DNA of 64,000 nt from JAICJC01 sp963757605. GTDB lineage: Bacteria > Actinomycetota > Thermoleophilia > Gaiellales > JAICJC01. The notes under the pieces are model-generated. The model had not been told where the DNA came from. It did not search any database and saw nothing but the letters and a program-made list of their open reading frames with translations. Made by a program: the position numbers and the translations under genes. This document shows, one piece after another, positions 44,125-52,542 of this stretch. The stretch covers positions 930,001 through 994,000 of the forward strand of contig CAVWSF010000005.1 in the NCBI GenBank assembly GCA_963757605.1, read 5' to 3'. The number at the start of each line of letters is the position of its first letter. Positions within the stretch are counted from its first letter, which is position 1.

Positions 44125-45005
44125 TCCTGTCCGTCGCCGCGAACCCCTCCGTCGACCGCCTGTTCGCGGTCGAGAGGCTGACGCCGGGCGAGATCCACCG
44201 TCCGGCCGAGTTCGCACAGGTGCCGGGCGGGAAGGGCCTGAACGTCGCCCGGAGCGCCACCGCGCTCGGCGGCGACGTGACCGCCGCCGCGCTCCTCGGC
44301 GGGCACGCCGGCCGCTGGATCGCCGAGCAGCTCGAGGCGGAGGGCGTGCCGCTCCGCGCCGTGTGGTTCGAGGCCGAGACGCGCTCGTCGCTCTCGGTCG
44401 CCGGAGCCATCGAGGGACTCACCGAGTTCTACGAGCACGGGCATCCGGTCTCCGATCCCGAGTGGGCCGCGTTCGAGGCGCTCGTCACGTCGCTCATGCC
44501 CGGCGCGGCGTGGACGACCCTGTCGGGCTCGCTGCCGGTCGGCGCGCCGCCCGACGGCTACGAGCGGCTCATGGGCTCCGGCCGCGTGGCGCTCGACGCG
44601 CGCGACCGAGGGATCGACGCCGGACCGGCGATAATCAAGCTGAACGCGGCCGAGGCCGCGCACGCCACCGGCCTCGACGACGCCCTCGCCGCGGCGGGGG
44701 AGCTCCACCGCCGAAGCGGCGGCGCGGCGATCGTGACGCGCGGCGCGGACGGGGCCGTGCTGGCCGCCCCGGACGGGATCGCCCTGGACGGGCGGACGCC
44801 CGCGACCGGCCCGTACCCGGTGGGGAGCGGCGACGCCTTCCTGGCCGGCCTCGTCGTCGCGCTCGACCGCGGAGCCGGCTGGCCGGAGGCGTTCCGGGCC
44901 GCGCTCGGCGCCGGCGCGGCAAACGCCGAGCTGCCGGGCGCCGGCCGGCTCGACCGGGCCCGGGCCGAGCAGCTGGCCGAGCAGGCCGGCATCGTGCCCG
45001 CCTAA
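44121..45005 (+). CDS. PfkB kinase of the LacC/FruK (tagatose-6-phosphate kinase) type
   Basis: 294 residues. N terminus ILSVAANPSVDRLFAVERLTPGE and QVPGGKGLNVARSATALGG are the LacC/FruK/PfkB signature; PVGSGDAFLAGLVVALDRG holds the catalytic Asp. Makes tagatose-1,6-bisphosphate (or fructose-1,6-bisphosphate) for the LacD-type aldolase two genes upstream. GTG start overlaps the preceding kinase stop. Confidence 0.9.
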   Translation: MILSVAANPSVDRLFAVERLTPGEIHRPAEFAQVPGGKGLNVARSATALGGDVTAAALLGGHAGRWIAEQLEAEGVPLRAVWFEAETRSSLSVAGAIEGLTEFYEHGHPVSDPEWAAFEALVTSLMPGAAWTTLSGSLPVGAPPDGYERLMGSGRVALDARDRGIDAGPAIIKLNAAEAAHATGLDDALAAAGELHRRSGGAAIVTRGADGAVLAAPDGIALDGRTPATGPYPVGSGDAFLAGLVVALDRGAGWPEAFRAALGAGAANAELPGAGRLDRARAEQLAEQAGIVPA

Positions 45006-45011
45006 AGGCCA

Positions 45012-45028
45012 CCGGGGTCAGACCCCGG
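45012..45028. repeat. REP-like palindrome CCGGGGTCAGACCCCGG between convergent operons
   Basis: 8-bp arms around one A. Lies between the LacC-like stop (45005) and the ABC ATPase stop (45038). The GGGGTCAGACCCC word is a known REP-type palindrome; here it may double as a bidirectional terminator. Confidence 0.55.
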
Positions 45029-45037
45029 GTTGTTCGG

Positions 45038-46054
45038 CTATCCCAGCCGCGCGCCGGTCTCGGCGTCGAACCGGTGCACCGCGGCCCCGGGGGCGGCCAG
45101 CGCCACCCGCTCGCCCGCAGCGACGCGGGCGTTCCCGGGAAGGCGAGCGACCACCTCCTGGCCGGCATCCGTGCGGCCGTGGACGAAGACGTCGCTGCCC
45201 AGCGGCTCGACGACCTCGGCGACGATCTCGATCGCGACCCCGCCGGTGAGCTCCGCCGCCGGCCGCAGCGTCTCCGGCCGGATCCCGACCGTGACCTTCG
45301 CCCCCTCCCCCACCGCCGTTCCCGGCAGCAGGTTCATCGCGGGGCTCCCGACGAAGCGGGCGACGAACTCGTTGCACGGCCGCCCGTAGATCTCCTCCGG
45401 CGTCCCCACCTGGAGCAGCCGCCCGCGGTCCATCACCGCGATCCGGTCGCCGAGCGTCATCGCCTCGACCTGGTCGTGGGTGACGTAGATCATCGTCGTC
45501 GAGAGCCGGGCGTGGAGGCGCTTCAGCTCGGCTCGGAGCTCCGACCGGAGCTTGGCGTCGAGGTTCGAGAGCGGCTCGTCGAGCAGGAAAGCGACCGGCT
45601 CGCGGATCAGCGCGCGCCCCATCGCCACCCGCTGGCGCTGCCCGCCAGAGAGCTGCGCCGGCTTTCGGTGCAGGAGCTCCGTCAGCTCGAGCATCTCGGC
45701 CACCTCTGCCACCCGCCGCTCGATCTCGGCCTTCTCCATATTGCGGCGCCGAAGCGGGAACGCCAGGTTCCGGCGCACCGTCATGTGCGGGTACAGGGCG
45801 TAGCTCTGGAACACCATCGCCACGTCGCGCGCGCCCGGCGAGAGGCCGTCGACGTCCCGCCCGCCGATCCGGATCGAGCCCGCGGTCGGGTGCTCGAGAC
45901 CGGCCACCATCCGAAGGGCGGTCGACTTGCCGCAGCCGGACGGCCCGACGAGCACCATGAGCTCGCCGTCCGCGACGTCCAGGTCGAGCGCCTCGACGGC
46001 GACGGTGTCGTCCCCGAACCGCTTCGTCACGCCGCGGAACTCGACCTCGCTCAT
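45038..46054 (-). CDS. Sugar ABC transporter ATPase (MsmX/UgpC type)
   Basis: 338 residues. Walker A VGPSGCGKSTALRMVAG, Q-loop FQSYALYPHM, signature LSGGQRQRVAMGRALIREP, Walker B AFLLDEPLSNLDAKLR, His switch YVTHDQVEAM, then a C-terminal MOP/TOBE-like domain (VTVGIRPETLRPA). Powers import by the permease pair encoded just upstream (1 bp from the MalG-like stop). Confidence 0.95.
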   Translation of the reverse strand: MSEVEFRGVTKRFGDDTVAVEALDLDVADGELMVLVGPSGCGKSTALRMVAGLEHPTAGSIRIGGRDVDGLSPGARDVAMVFQSYALYPHMTVRRNLAFPLRRRNMEKAEIERRVAEVAEMLELTELLHRKPAQLSGGQRQRVAMGRALIREPVAFLLDEPLSNLDAKLRSELRAELKRLHARLSTTMIYVTHDQVEAMTLGDRIAVMDRGRLLQVGTPEEIYGRPCNEFVARFVGSPAMNLLPGTAVGEGAKVTVGIRPETLRPAAELTGGVAIEIVAEVVEPLGSDVFVHGRTDAGQEVVARLPGNARVAAGERVALAAPGAAVHRFDAETGARLG

Positions 46055-46873
46055 CTAGCCCTTCACGCCCGTCGCCGCGATCGACTGGACGAACCAGCGC
46101 TGGGCGAACACGAACACGAGCAGCATCGGCGCGAGCGCGACGACGTTGCCGGCCATGAGCAGCGTCCAGCGGGTCTGGTGGGCACCCTGGAAGGACGCCA
46201 GGCCGAGCTGCACCGTGCTCTGGTCGGTCGACGAGATGGCGATCAGCGGCCACAGGAAGTCGTTCCACGTCCACAGGAACGTCACGATCCCGAGCGTGGC
46301 GAGCGCCGGCATCGAGAGCGGCAGAACGACCCGGAAGAGCACGCCCAGCCGCGAGCAGCCGTCGATCCGCGCCGCCTCCTCGAGGTCGATCGGGAGCGTG
46401 CGGAAGAACTGGCGCAGCAGGAAGATCCCGAACGGCGTCACCAGGTTGGGGGCGATCAGCGCCCCAAGCGAGTTCACGAGGCCCAGGTGCTGCACGATCA
46501 GGAAGGTCGGGATCATCGTCACCTGGAACGGCACCATGAGCGTCGCCAGGAGCACGATGAAGATGACGTCGCGGCCGAAGAAGCGAAGCCGCGCGAACGC
46601 GTAGCCCGCCAGGCTGCAGAACACCAGGTTGCCGGCGACCGACGCCAGCGTGACGACCAGGCTGTTCGCGAAGAACCTCCCGAACGGGGCCGAGTCGAGC
46701 GCGTTGGGGTAGTTCTGCCAGTGGATCCCCGACGGCAGGATCGTCGGCGGGAAGTGGCGCGACTCCGCGAGCGTCTCGACCGACGTCACGAGCATCCACA
46801 GGAGCGGCAGCAGCATGATCGCGGCGAGCGGCATCAGGACGACGTGGCGGGGGCTGAACGGCCAGCTCTTCAC
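46055..46873 (-). CDS. Carbohydrate ABC transporter permease (MalG type)
   Basis: 272 residues, six helices. The EAA loop is EEAARIDGCSRLGVLFRVVLPLSMPAL, the contact site for the ATPase. GTG start overlaps the preceding permease stop (GTGA). Second membrane subunit of the importer. Confidence 0.95.
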   Translation of the reverse strand: MKSWPFSPRHVVLMPLAAIMLLPLLWMLVTSVETLAESRHFPPTILPSGIHWQNYPNALDSAPFGRFFANSLVVTLASVAGNLVFCSLAGYAFARLRFFGRDVIFIVLLATLMVPFQVTMIPTFLIVQHLGLVNSLGALIAPNLVTPFGIFLLRQFFRTLPIDLEEAARIDGCSRLGVLFRVVLPLSMPALATLGIVTFLWTWNDFLWPLIAISSTDQSTVQLGLASFQGAHQTRWTLLMAGNVVALAPMLLVFVFAQRWFVQSIAATGVKG

Positions 46874-47754
46874 GACGTGTAGTGCACCCGCCGGTTCCCG
46901 ATCCAGAGCTGCGCGATCGAGAAGACCAGCGTGATCGCGAAGAGCACCTCCGCCACCGCCGCCGCATACCCGGCGTGGAAGAGCTCGAAGGCCTGGTTGT
47001 AGAGGTAGTAGACGAGCACCGTGGTGGCGTGCAGCGGCCCGCCGCGGGTGGTCACGTAGATCTCGTCGAAGACCTGGAGCGCGTTGATCGTCGACCACAC
47101 GATCAGGAAGAGCGTCGCCGGCGAGAGCAGCGGCATGATGACGTGCCGGAACGTGCCCCAGCGGCCGGCGTTGTCGAGCTCGGCGGCCTCGAGCAGGTCC
47201 TGGGGGATGCCCTGGAGCGCGGCCAGGTAGATGATGACGTCGAACCCGAGCCATCCCCACACGGTCATCGCCACGATGGCGTAGAGCGCCTGGTCGGGAT
47301 CCTGGAAGAACCCGTACGGCCCCAGCCCCACCTTGCCGAGCAGGAAGTTCGCGATCCCGTAGGTCGGGTCGAGCAGCCAGTTGAAGATGATGCCGGTGGC
47401 GACGGTCGAGGTCGCAACGGGAACGAAGACGGCCGTCCGGTAGAAGCGCGAGAGCCGGATCGGCCGGTAGAGGAGCAGCGCCACCCCGAGCGCGCCGCCC
47501 ACCGAGAGCGGCACGAAGAGGAGCGTGTAGATGATCGTGCGCCGGATCGAGTCGCGGAAGACGGGGTCGTGGACGAGCTCGCGGTAGTTGGCGGCACCGA
47601 CCCATGTCGGCGAGGTGAGCAGGTCGTTGTGCTGGAACGAGAGCAGGAGCGCCCACCCGATGGGGAGGATCCCGAAGACGCCGATGAGCAGCACGGCCGG
47701 GAGGACGAAGAGCCACCCGGCCGCGTGCTCCGATCCCAGGAGCCTTCGGGTCAC
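46870..47754 (-). CDS. Carbohydrate ABC transporter permease (MalF type)
   Basis: 294 residues, six helices. EAA loop EAAELDNAGRWGTFRHVIMPLL. N-terminal helix WLFVLPAVLLIGVFGILPIGWALLLSF is typical of UgpA/LacF. GTG start overlaps the stop of the binding-protein gene (GTGA), and its own stop overlaps the MalG-type start, so the four-gene transport operon is tightly coupled. Confidence 0.95.
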   Translation of the reverse strand: MTRRLLGSEHAAGWLFVLPAVLLIGVFGILPIGWALLLSFQHNDLLTSPTWVGAANYRELVHDPVFRDSIRRTIIYTLLFVPLSVGGALGVALLLYRPIRLSRFYRTAVFVPVATSTVATGIIFNWLLDPTYGIANFLLGKVGLGPYGFFQDPDQALYAIVAMTVWGWLGFDVIIYLAALQGIPQDLLEAAELDNAGRWGTFRHVIMPLLSPATLFLIVWSTINALQVFDEIYVTTRGGPLHATTVLVYYLYNQAFELFHAGYAAAVAEVLFAITLVFSIAQLWIGNRRVHYTS

Positions 47755-49022
47755 GACCCCTGCGCGAGGATCTGGTCGACCTGCTGGGCCGCCTGGTCGA
47801 GGGCGGCCTTCGGCTCGGCCTTCCCGAGCAGCACGGCCTGGATGGCCTGGCCCATCGCCTGGGAGATCTCGTTGTAGGTCGGGATCACCGGCCGGGCCTT
47901 CACGGCGTTCTGCTCGTTCTGGACGAACGTGTCGATGCCCGGGTACTTGGCCGTGTACTTCGGGTAGTCGGGCGTCTGGGTCTGCGACGAGCGGATCGGC
48001 AGATCGCCGGTCGCGATCGACCAGCGCATGGCCTCCTCTGGCGAGGTGAACCACTTGAGGAACGTCCACGCCGCGTTTCGGCGGTCGTCGCCGTTGTCGA
48101 GCATCACCCACTGGTCGGGGCCCGAGATGGTGTTGTGGTTCTCGTCGCCGGGGAGGATCTGGATGCCGTAGTCGACGTCGGGGAAGCTGGACAGGTCCCA
48201 CGGCCCGGTGAAGAGCATCCCGATCTTGCCCGAGTTGAAGAGGTTGGCGTAGTTGCCGTTGCCGTTGTCGAGGTACACCGAGTGGTCGACCGTGGCCATC
48301 TGCTGGAGCAGCGTGGCGGCCTTCACGCCCGCCTCGGAGTTGAACGCGGCGTGCTTGCCGTCAGGGGTCAGGATGTCGCCGCCCGCCTGCCAGAGCAGGG
48401 CGTCGAAGCGCCAGACCGTGTCCTCGCTGCCGTCTGCCACGTACGCCCAGCCGAACTGCTTCGAGGCGGGGTCGGTGAGCTTCTGGGCCGCGGCGCGCAG
48501 GTCGTCCCAGGTCCAGTCCGCGGTCGGATACGGGATCCCGGCCTGGTCGAAGAGCTTCTTGTTGTAGACCAACGCGAGGTTGTCGACGAGCGCCGGCACG
48601 CCGACGATCTTGTCGCCGACCGTGACCGCCTGGCGCTCGGCCGGCCAGAAGTCGTCCCAGTTGATGGACGGATCGGCCTTGATGAGCGGCGCCAGGTCGA
48701 CCGCCTTCGGCGTGCGCGCCATGTTGGCAGCCCACGACCCGTACAGGTAGACGATGTCCGGGTACGACCCGCCCCGGATGGCCGTCAGCACCTTCTGGAG
48801 GGCGTAGTCGGCGTTCCCGTAGTTCTGGACGGTGACGTGGATCTTGGGATGGGTCGCGTTGAACCGCTTGGCGGCGGCGTTGAGCGCGTTGCCTTCGACG
48901 TCGACGTAGCCGTGCCACAGCACGATGTTGACCTTGCCGCCGCTCGAGGAGGACCCCGAGCCGCCGCACCCGGCGGCCATGACCGCCGCCGCGAGGGCGG
49001 CGAGGAGGAGCACGCGTCTCAT
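47751..49022 (-). CDS. Sugar-binding lipoprotein of the ABC transporter
   Basis: 423 residues. Lipoprotein signal MRRVLLLAALAAAVMAAGCGG with lipobox Cys, a Ser/Gly linker, then a type-1 sugar-binding domain (NIVLWHGYVDVEGNALNAAAKRFN; DNLALVYNKKLFDQAGIPYP; MLFTGPWDLSSFP; AAWTFLKWFTSPEEAMRW). Captures the substrate outside the cell and presents it to the permeases. Sugar specificity is not visible. ATG overlaps the SIS gene stop. Confidence 0.95.
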   Translation of the reverse strand: MRRVLLLAALAAAVMAAGCGGSGSSSSGGKVNIVLWHGYVDVEGNALNAAAKRFNATHPKIHVTVQNYGNADYALQKVLTAIRGGSYPDIVYLYGSWAANMARTPKAVDLAPLIKADPSINWDDFWPAERQAVTVGDKIVGVPALVDNLALVYNKKLFDQAGIPYPTADWTWDDLRAAAQKLTDPASKQFGWAYVADGSEDTVWRFDALLWQAGGDILTPDGKHAAFNSEAGVKAATLLQQMATVDHSVYLDNGNGNYANLFNSGKIGMLFTGPWDLSSFPDVDYGIQILPGDENHNTISGPDQWVMLDNGDDRRNAAWTFLKWFTSPEEAMRWSIATGDLPIRSSQTQTPDYPKYTAKYPGIDTFVQNEQNAVKARPVIPTYNEISQAMGQAIQAVLLGKAEPKAALDQAAQQVDQILAQGS

Positions 49023-49891
49023 GGAAGCACCACCGATCGTGTCAGGTTGCGAGGGTTGTCAGGGTCGAGCCCGCGCGCGTGCGCAAGGGCGATCGCGAGC
49101 CGATGGGCGAGCACGAGCGACGCCAGCGGCTCGGGGTCGGGATCGAGGACGGTCGCGCCGGTCGCGCGGACGTCGGCGAGGAGCGCGGCGTCGATGTCGC
49201 CGATCGCCACTACGAGCGTCCGCTCGTCGGCGAGGGCGATGGGCCCGTGCCGGTACTCCATCGCCGGGTAGGCCTCGCTCCACGCCCGGGCGGCCTCGCG
49301 CAGCTTGAGCGCCGCCTCGGACGCCAGTCCGACTGTCCAGCCGCGGCCGAGGAAGTGGAAGCGCTCGTAGGCGTCGGGCTCGACGGGGAGCGGCTGGTAG
49401 AGGATGCGCGCCGCCGCGGCGGCCGCGGCGCCGGGGTCGGTCCCCAGGTGCGCCCGCAGGACGACGAGCGCCGCCGTGGCGAACCGCGTCTGCACCACCG
49501 AGCGCTCATCGGCGAAGGGTAGGAGGACGGCACGGCTCACGGCCTGCGCGAGCGGGCTCCCGGTGACCGCGCTCACCGCGACGGTGCGCGTGCGCCGACC
49601 GGCGTCGGCGACGGCATCGAGCACCTCGGTCGTCGTGCCCGATCGCGAGATGGCAAGCACCGCGTCGTAGCCCCGGCCAGCGGGGAGCTCCGAGGCCGGG
49701 AAGGCGTCCGTCTCGCCGTGCCCGCCCGCCTCGCGGGCGGCGGCGTAGGCCTGGGCGATGTAGAGCGACGTGCCGCAGCCGATCGCGGCCACGCGCGCGC
49801 CGCGGGGCGGGAGCAGGCCGTCGGTGTCGAGCAGCCCGGCCTCGAGCCACACCGCGGGCTGGCTTGCGACCTCCTGCTCGATTGCGCTCAT
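49019..49891 (-). CDS. SIS-domain protein (AgaS/FrlB/GlmS C-terminal-like sugar-phosphate isomerase or deaminase)
   Basis: 290 residues, two SIS subdomains: AIGCGTSLYIAQAYAAAREAG, LAISRSGTTTEVLDAVADAG, SAVTGSPLAQAVSRAVLLP, and SEAALKLREAARAWSEAYPAMEYRHGP as in GlmS/AgaS. Such proteins convert amino-sugar 6-phosphates to keto-sugar phosphates. Next to a tagatose-phosphate kinase and aldolase, deamination of galactosamine-6-phosphate to tagatose-6-phosphate is the natural guess. First gene of the transport operon; TAAAGT (49905-49900) 8 nt before the ATG. Divergent from deoR. Confidence 0.85.
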   Translation of the reverse strand: MSAIEQEVASQPAVWLEAGLLDTDGLLPPRGARVAAIGCGTSLYIAQAYAAAREAGGHGETDAFPASELPAGRGYDAVLAISRSGTTTEVLDAVADAGRRTRTVAVSAVTGSPLAQAVSRAVLLPFADERSVVQTRFATAALVVLRAHLGTDPGAAAAAAARILYQPLPVEPDAYERFHFLGRGWTVGLASEAALKLREAARAWSEAYPAMEYRHGPIALADERTLVVAIGDIDAALLADVRATGATVLDPDPEPLASLVLAHRLAIALAHARGLDPDNPRNLTRSVVLP

Positions 49892-49911
49892 ATCGGGCGA
49901 CTTTAGGCCGT

Positions 49912-49946
49912 AAACGCGCAGATAGCAACGCTCGTCCTGCGCATTT
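49912..49946. promoter_or_regulatory. DeoR operator candidate between SIS operon and deoR
   Basis: AAACGCGCAG (49912-49921), 15 bp, CTGCGCATTT (49937-49946): inverted repeat with 9 of 10 matching pairs. Its spacer holds GATAGCAACGCTC (from 49921), similar to the site at 42353. TAGACT (49954-49959) is the deoR -10. Confidence 0.55.
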
Positions 49947-49965
49947 GGCCCGGTAGACTGGCCCG

Positions 49966-50724
49966 ATGCGGCAGGCCGAGCGGTTCGCGGCGATCGTCGA
50001 GCGCCTCTCGGCGAACGGCTCCGTGGCCGTCGGCGACCTGGCCGCCGAGCTCGGCGTGTCGGCGGCGACGGTCCGCCGCGACCTGGCGCTCATGGAGGAC
50101 CAGCGCCTGCTGAACCGAACGCACGGCGGCGCCGTCGCCCACGGCGTCCTCTACGAGCTGCCGCTGCGCTACCGGAGCGCCCGTCACCAGGCCCAGAAGG
50201 CGCGCGTGGCCCGCGCCGTCGCCGCCCGCATCCCCGACGGGTCGGCCGTCGGCATGACCGGCGGGACGACCACGACCGAGGTGGCGCGCGCCCTGGCGGA
50301 TCGCGAGCGGCTGACGGTGGTCACGAACTCGCTCAGCATCGCGTCGGAACTCGCGGTGCGCCCGAACCTGAAGCTTGTCGTGACCGGCGGCGTGGCCCGC
50401 ACCGAGTCCTACGAGCTGGTCGGCCCGCTGGCCGAGAGCGCGCTCTCGAACCTGAACCTCGACCTGGTGGTCGTCGGGGTCGACGGCATCGCCGTCGGCG
50501 CCGGGTTCACGACGCACCACGAGGTGGAGGCCCACACCAACCGGGCGCTGATCGAACGAGCGCGGCGGGTGATCGTGGCGGCCGACAGCTCCAAGATCGG
50601 CGAGGTCGCGTTCGCAAGGATCTGCGGCCTCGAGGTGGCCGACGAGGTCGTCACGGACACCGCCGCCGACCGCGCCGAGGTCGAGGCGATCCGGGCCGCG
50701 GGCGTGACCGTCACGCTGGTCTGA
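49966..50724 (+). CDS. DeoR family transcriptional regulator of sugar metabolism
   Basis: 252 residues. N-terminal HTH with the DeoR signature VAVGDLAAELGVSAATVRRDL and MEDQRLLNRTHGGAV; C-terminal sugar-phosphate sensor TGGTTTTEVARAL, TNSLSIASELAV, VTGGVARTESYELVGP and AADSSKIGEVAF. DeoR proteins repress until a sugar phosphate such as tagatose-6-phosphate binds. TAGACT 6 nt before ATG shows a leaderless start. Likely controls both divergent promoters of the island. Confidence 0.94.
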   Translation: MRQAERFAAIVERLSANGSVAVGDLAAELGVSAATVRRDLALMEDQRLLNRTHGGAVAHGVLYELPLRYRSARHQAQKARVARAVAARIPDGSAVGMTGGTTTTEVARALADRERLTVVTNSLSIASELAVRPNLKLVVTGGVARTESYELVGPLAESALSNLNLDLVVVGVDGIAVGAGFTTHHEVEAHTNRALIERARRVIVAADSSKIGEVAFARICGLEVADEVVTDTAADRAEVEAIRAAGVTVTLV

Positions 50725-50747
50725 GCCGCCGACAGGGGCACGATCGT

Positions 50748-50763
50748 TCACCAATTCTGGTGA
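50748..50763. promoter_or_regulatory. Inverted repeat TCACCA-ATTC-TGGTGA
   Basis: 6-bp arms, 24 bp after the deoR stop and 58 bp before the L,D-transpeptidase ATG. Shares the TCAC..AATT..GTGA layout with the palindrome at 51572-51583, so the same regulator may bind both. Confidence 0.4.
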
Positions 50764-50820
50764 GGCAACACTCCGCAATCTGGCGGCGTGGGCCGCGCGC
50801 ATGGGCGGTATCGGAGCACC

Positions 50821-51556
50821 ATGCTCACGAACCGGCTTCGAACTACGGCTCTCGCCCTCCTCGCGGTGGCGGCGCTCTGGACGGCGCCGGACGCCCAGGC
50901 CCACCCGCTCTTGCCGACGCGCGATCGCGCGTCGCATCCCGCCGCCCGCTCCTCGGGCCGGCCCTTCGTGCTGGTCGACGCGTCGAGCGGCGCGGTCGTG
51001 CGGGCCCGCCCCGGCGGCGCGATCCTGGGCGCGCTCGGCGGCGTGACGCCGCTCGGCACCCCCACCTGGCTCTGGGCGCTCGCCGAGAGCCGTGACGGCG
51101 CTGGGCGCGGGTGTCCTGCCGTGGCGCCCAACGGGCGTACAGCCTGGATCTCAATCGCCGGCCGGCGCACCGTGCACACGCGCACGTGGGTGCAGGTCGA
51201 CGTGTCGCGCCGCCGGGTCATGCTGATGCAAGGCGACGCCGTGGTCGATTCCTACGTCGCGGCGGTCGGCACGTCGACATCGGCGACCCCGTCCGGGCGC
51301 TTCAGCGTCACCCGACCCCGTCGCCACGGGCGACCCGTCCGGCCCGTTCGGCTGGTACGCCTTCGGGCTCTCCGGACACCAGCCGCGCCTGCCCGCAGGG
51401 TGGACGGGCGGCGACCAGCTCGCGATCCACTGGACGAACGACCCGGCGTCGCTCGGGACGCCCGCCTCGGCCGGCTGTCTGCGGGTGTCGGCCGCAGCGC
51501 TCCAGGCGCTCAAGCCACTGCTCCGCCCGGGCACGCCCGTGGTGATCCATCCGTGA
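50821..51556 (+). CDS. L,D-transpeptidase (YkuD domain), secreted (one frameshift)
   Basis: About 245 residues. Signal peptide MLTNRLRTTALALLAVAALW ending at AQA, an SH3-like segment (DASSGAVVRARPGGAILGAL), then YkuD: QVDVSRRRVMLMQGD, PSGRFSVT, and in another frame FGWYAFGLSGHQP, LAIHWTND and PASAGCLRVSAAAL with the catalytic Cys and preceding His. Frame 1 passes to 2 near 51312; CG added to make ACCCGCGACC joins the halves. Forms 3-3 peptidoglycan cross-links or attaches proteins to the wall. Confidence 0.85.
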
Positions 51557-51571
51557 TCGTCCGACCGAGCG

Positions 51572-51583
51572 TCACAATTGTGA
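51572..51583. promoter_or_regulatory. Perfect palindrome TCACAATTGTGA
   Basis: 12-bp palindrome 27 bp upstream of the ATG at 51611. Operator-like. Confidence 0.45.
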
Positions 51584-51610
51584 TGAGAGTAGAACCCGCC
51601 GCAAGTGGGC

Positions 51611-51893
51611 ATGAACCGTCGGCACCTGGCCGCCGGAGATCTCCGAGCGGGAGGCCGAGGTTCTCCAGCTCATGGCCGACGGCGGCACGGCGGGCTCGGT
51701 CGCGCTTGCGCTTCACCTGAGCATCCACACGGTGCGCTCGCACATCCGAAACGTGCGGCGCAAGCTGAAGAGCACGACGATCAGCCAGGCGGTCGCAGTC
51801 GCGATCATGCCCGGGCACGTGACGCCGAAGCCGCCGCCGGCCGCCGCCGCGGAGCTCGACGGCTGCGACGAGATCCTCCTGCTCGAGCCGTAG
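51611..51893 (+). CDS. Small LuxR-type helix-turn-helix protein (frameshift near the start)
   Basis: HTH domain only: EISEREAEVLQLMADGGTAG then SVALALHLSIHTVRSHIRNV and RRKLKSTTISQAV, the GerE/LuxR recognition unit, followed by a 25-residue tail. It has no receiver or other sensor domain, about 94 residues in total. The HTH frame has no ATG/GTG before EISERE except by joining to MNRRHL at 51611, which needs GC added near 51629 (CTGGCCGCC to CTGGCGCCGCC). The first usable start otherwise is ATG 51672, which would cut into the HTH. Possible regulator of the neighbouring wall genes. Confidence 0.7.
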
Positions 51894-52002
51894 GCATCCC
51901 ATCGAGCCGTCCGCTCCCGGACGCCCGTTCCCCTCATCGTGGGAGGGCGGACCACCAGGATTGGCGGCGTGCGGGTGCGGGACTGCCGGGCATGCGAGAT
52001 GC

Positions 52003-52500
52003 ATGAAGACGACCCGACATCTCGCCGCGCTCGTCCTGGTCATCGCCCTCGCCGGCACGGCCACGCCCGCCACCGCCCAGGCGACAGCCCGGGCGAAGCT
52101 GCTCCACCGGTTGAACCATGTCCGCGCCGTCCACGGCGTGCCGGCCGTGCACGGCGCGCGCACGCTCCGCGCCGCCGCCTCACGGCACAGCCACGACATG
52201 GTGGCGCGCGACTACTTCGCCAACACCAGCCCGACCGGCTCCACCCTGTACCACCGCATCACAAGCAGCGGCTTCGTCGACGGCCACGCCTGGCGCGGGG
52301 GCGAGACGCTGGCCTGGGGCACGACCGGTGCCGCGACGCCGCGCTGGACCGTCCACGCCTGGATGCACAGCCCCGAGCACCGCGACATCCTGCTCTCGCC
52401 GGCGTTTCGGTGGTTCGGCATCAGCCGCACCTGCGGCCGCTTCAAGCGCCACTCGAACGCGTGCGTCTGGACCGCCGACTGGGTGAGGCGATCCCGCTAG
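52003..52500 (+). CDS. Secreted CAP/SCP-domain protein (YkwD type)
   Basis: 165 residues. Signal peptide HLAALVLVIALAGTATPATA. CAP motifs: LHRLNHVRAVHGVPAV, SRHSHDMVARDYFAN, GGETLAWG and WMHSPEHRDILLSPAFRWFGI with the conserved His/Glu/His set. Extracellular; role in bacteria is unclear, some bind lipids or are spore- or wall-linked. Two cysteines near the end (RTCGRF, NACVW). Near the L,D-transpeptidase gene. Confidence 0.9.
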   Translation: MKTTRHLAALVLVIALAGTATPATAQATARAKLLHRLNHVRAVHGVPAVHGARTLRAAASRHSHDMVARDYFANTSPTGSTLYHRITSSGFVDGHAWRGGETLAWGTTGAATPRWTVHAWMHSPEHRDILLSPAFRWFGISRTCGRFKRHSNACVWTADWVRRSR

Positions 52501-52542
52501 ATGAGTGCCGATATCGGGTGATATTGGCCCGACCGAGGACAA

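Noticed and set aside
43877..46882. Open frame of 1001 codons on the plus strand across kinases and ABC genes
   Set aside because: Shadow frame: composition is Arg/Pro/Ala-rich, and clear LacC, MsmX and permease proteins occupy the same DNA in other frames.
50781..51971. TGGCGGCGTG about 30 nt before both the L,D-transpeptidase and CAP starts
   Set aside because: The same or similar 9-10-mers occur by chance in many GC-rich coding regions here, so a shared promoter cannot be claimed.
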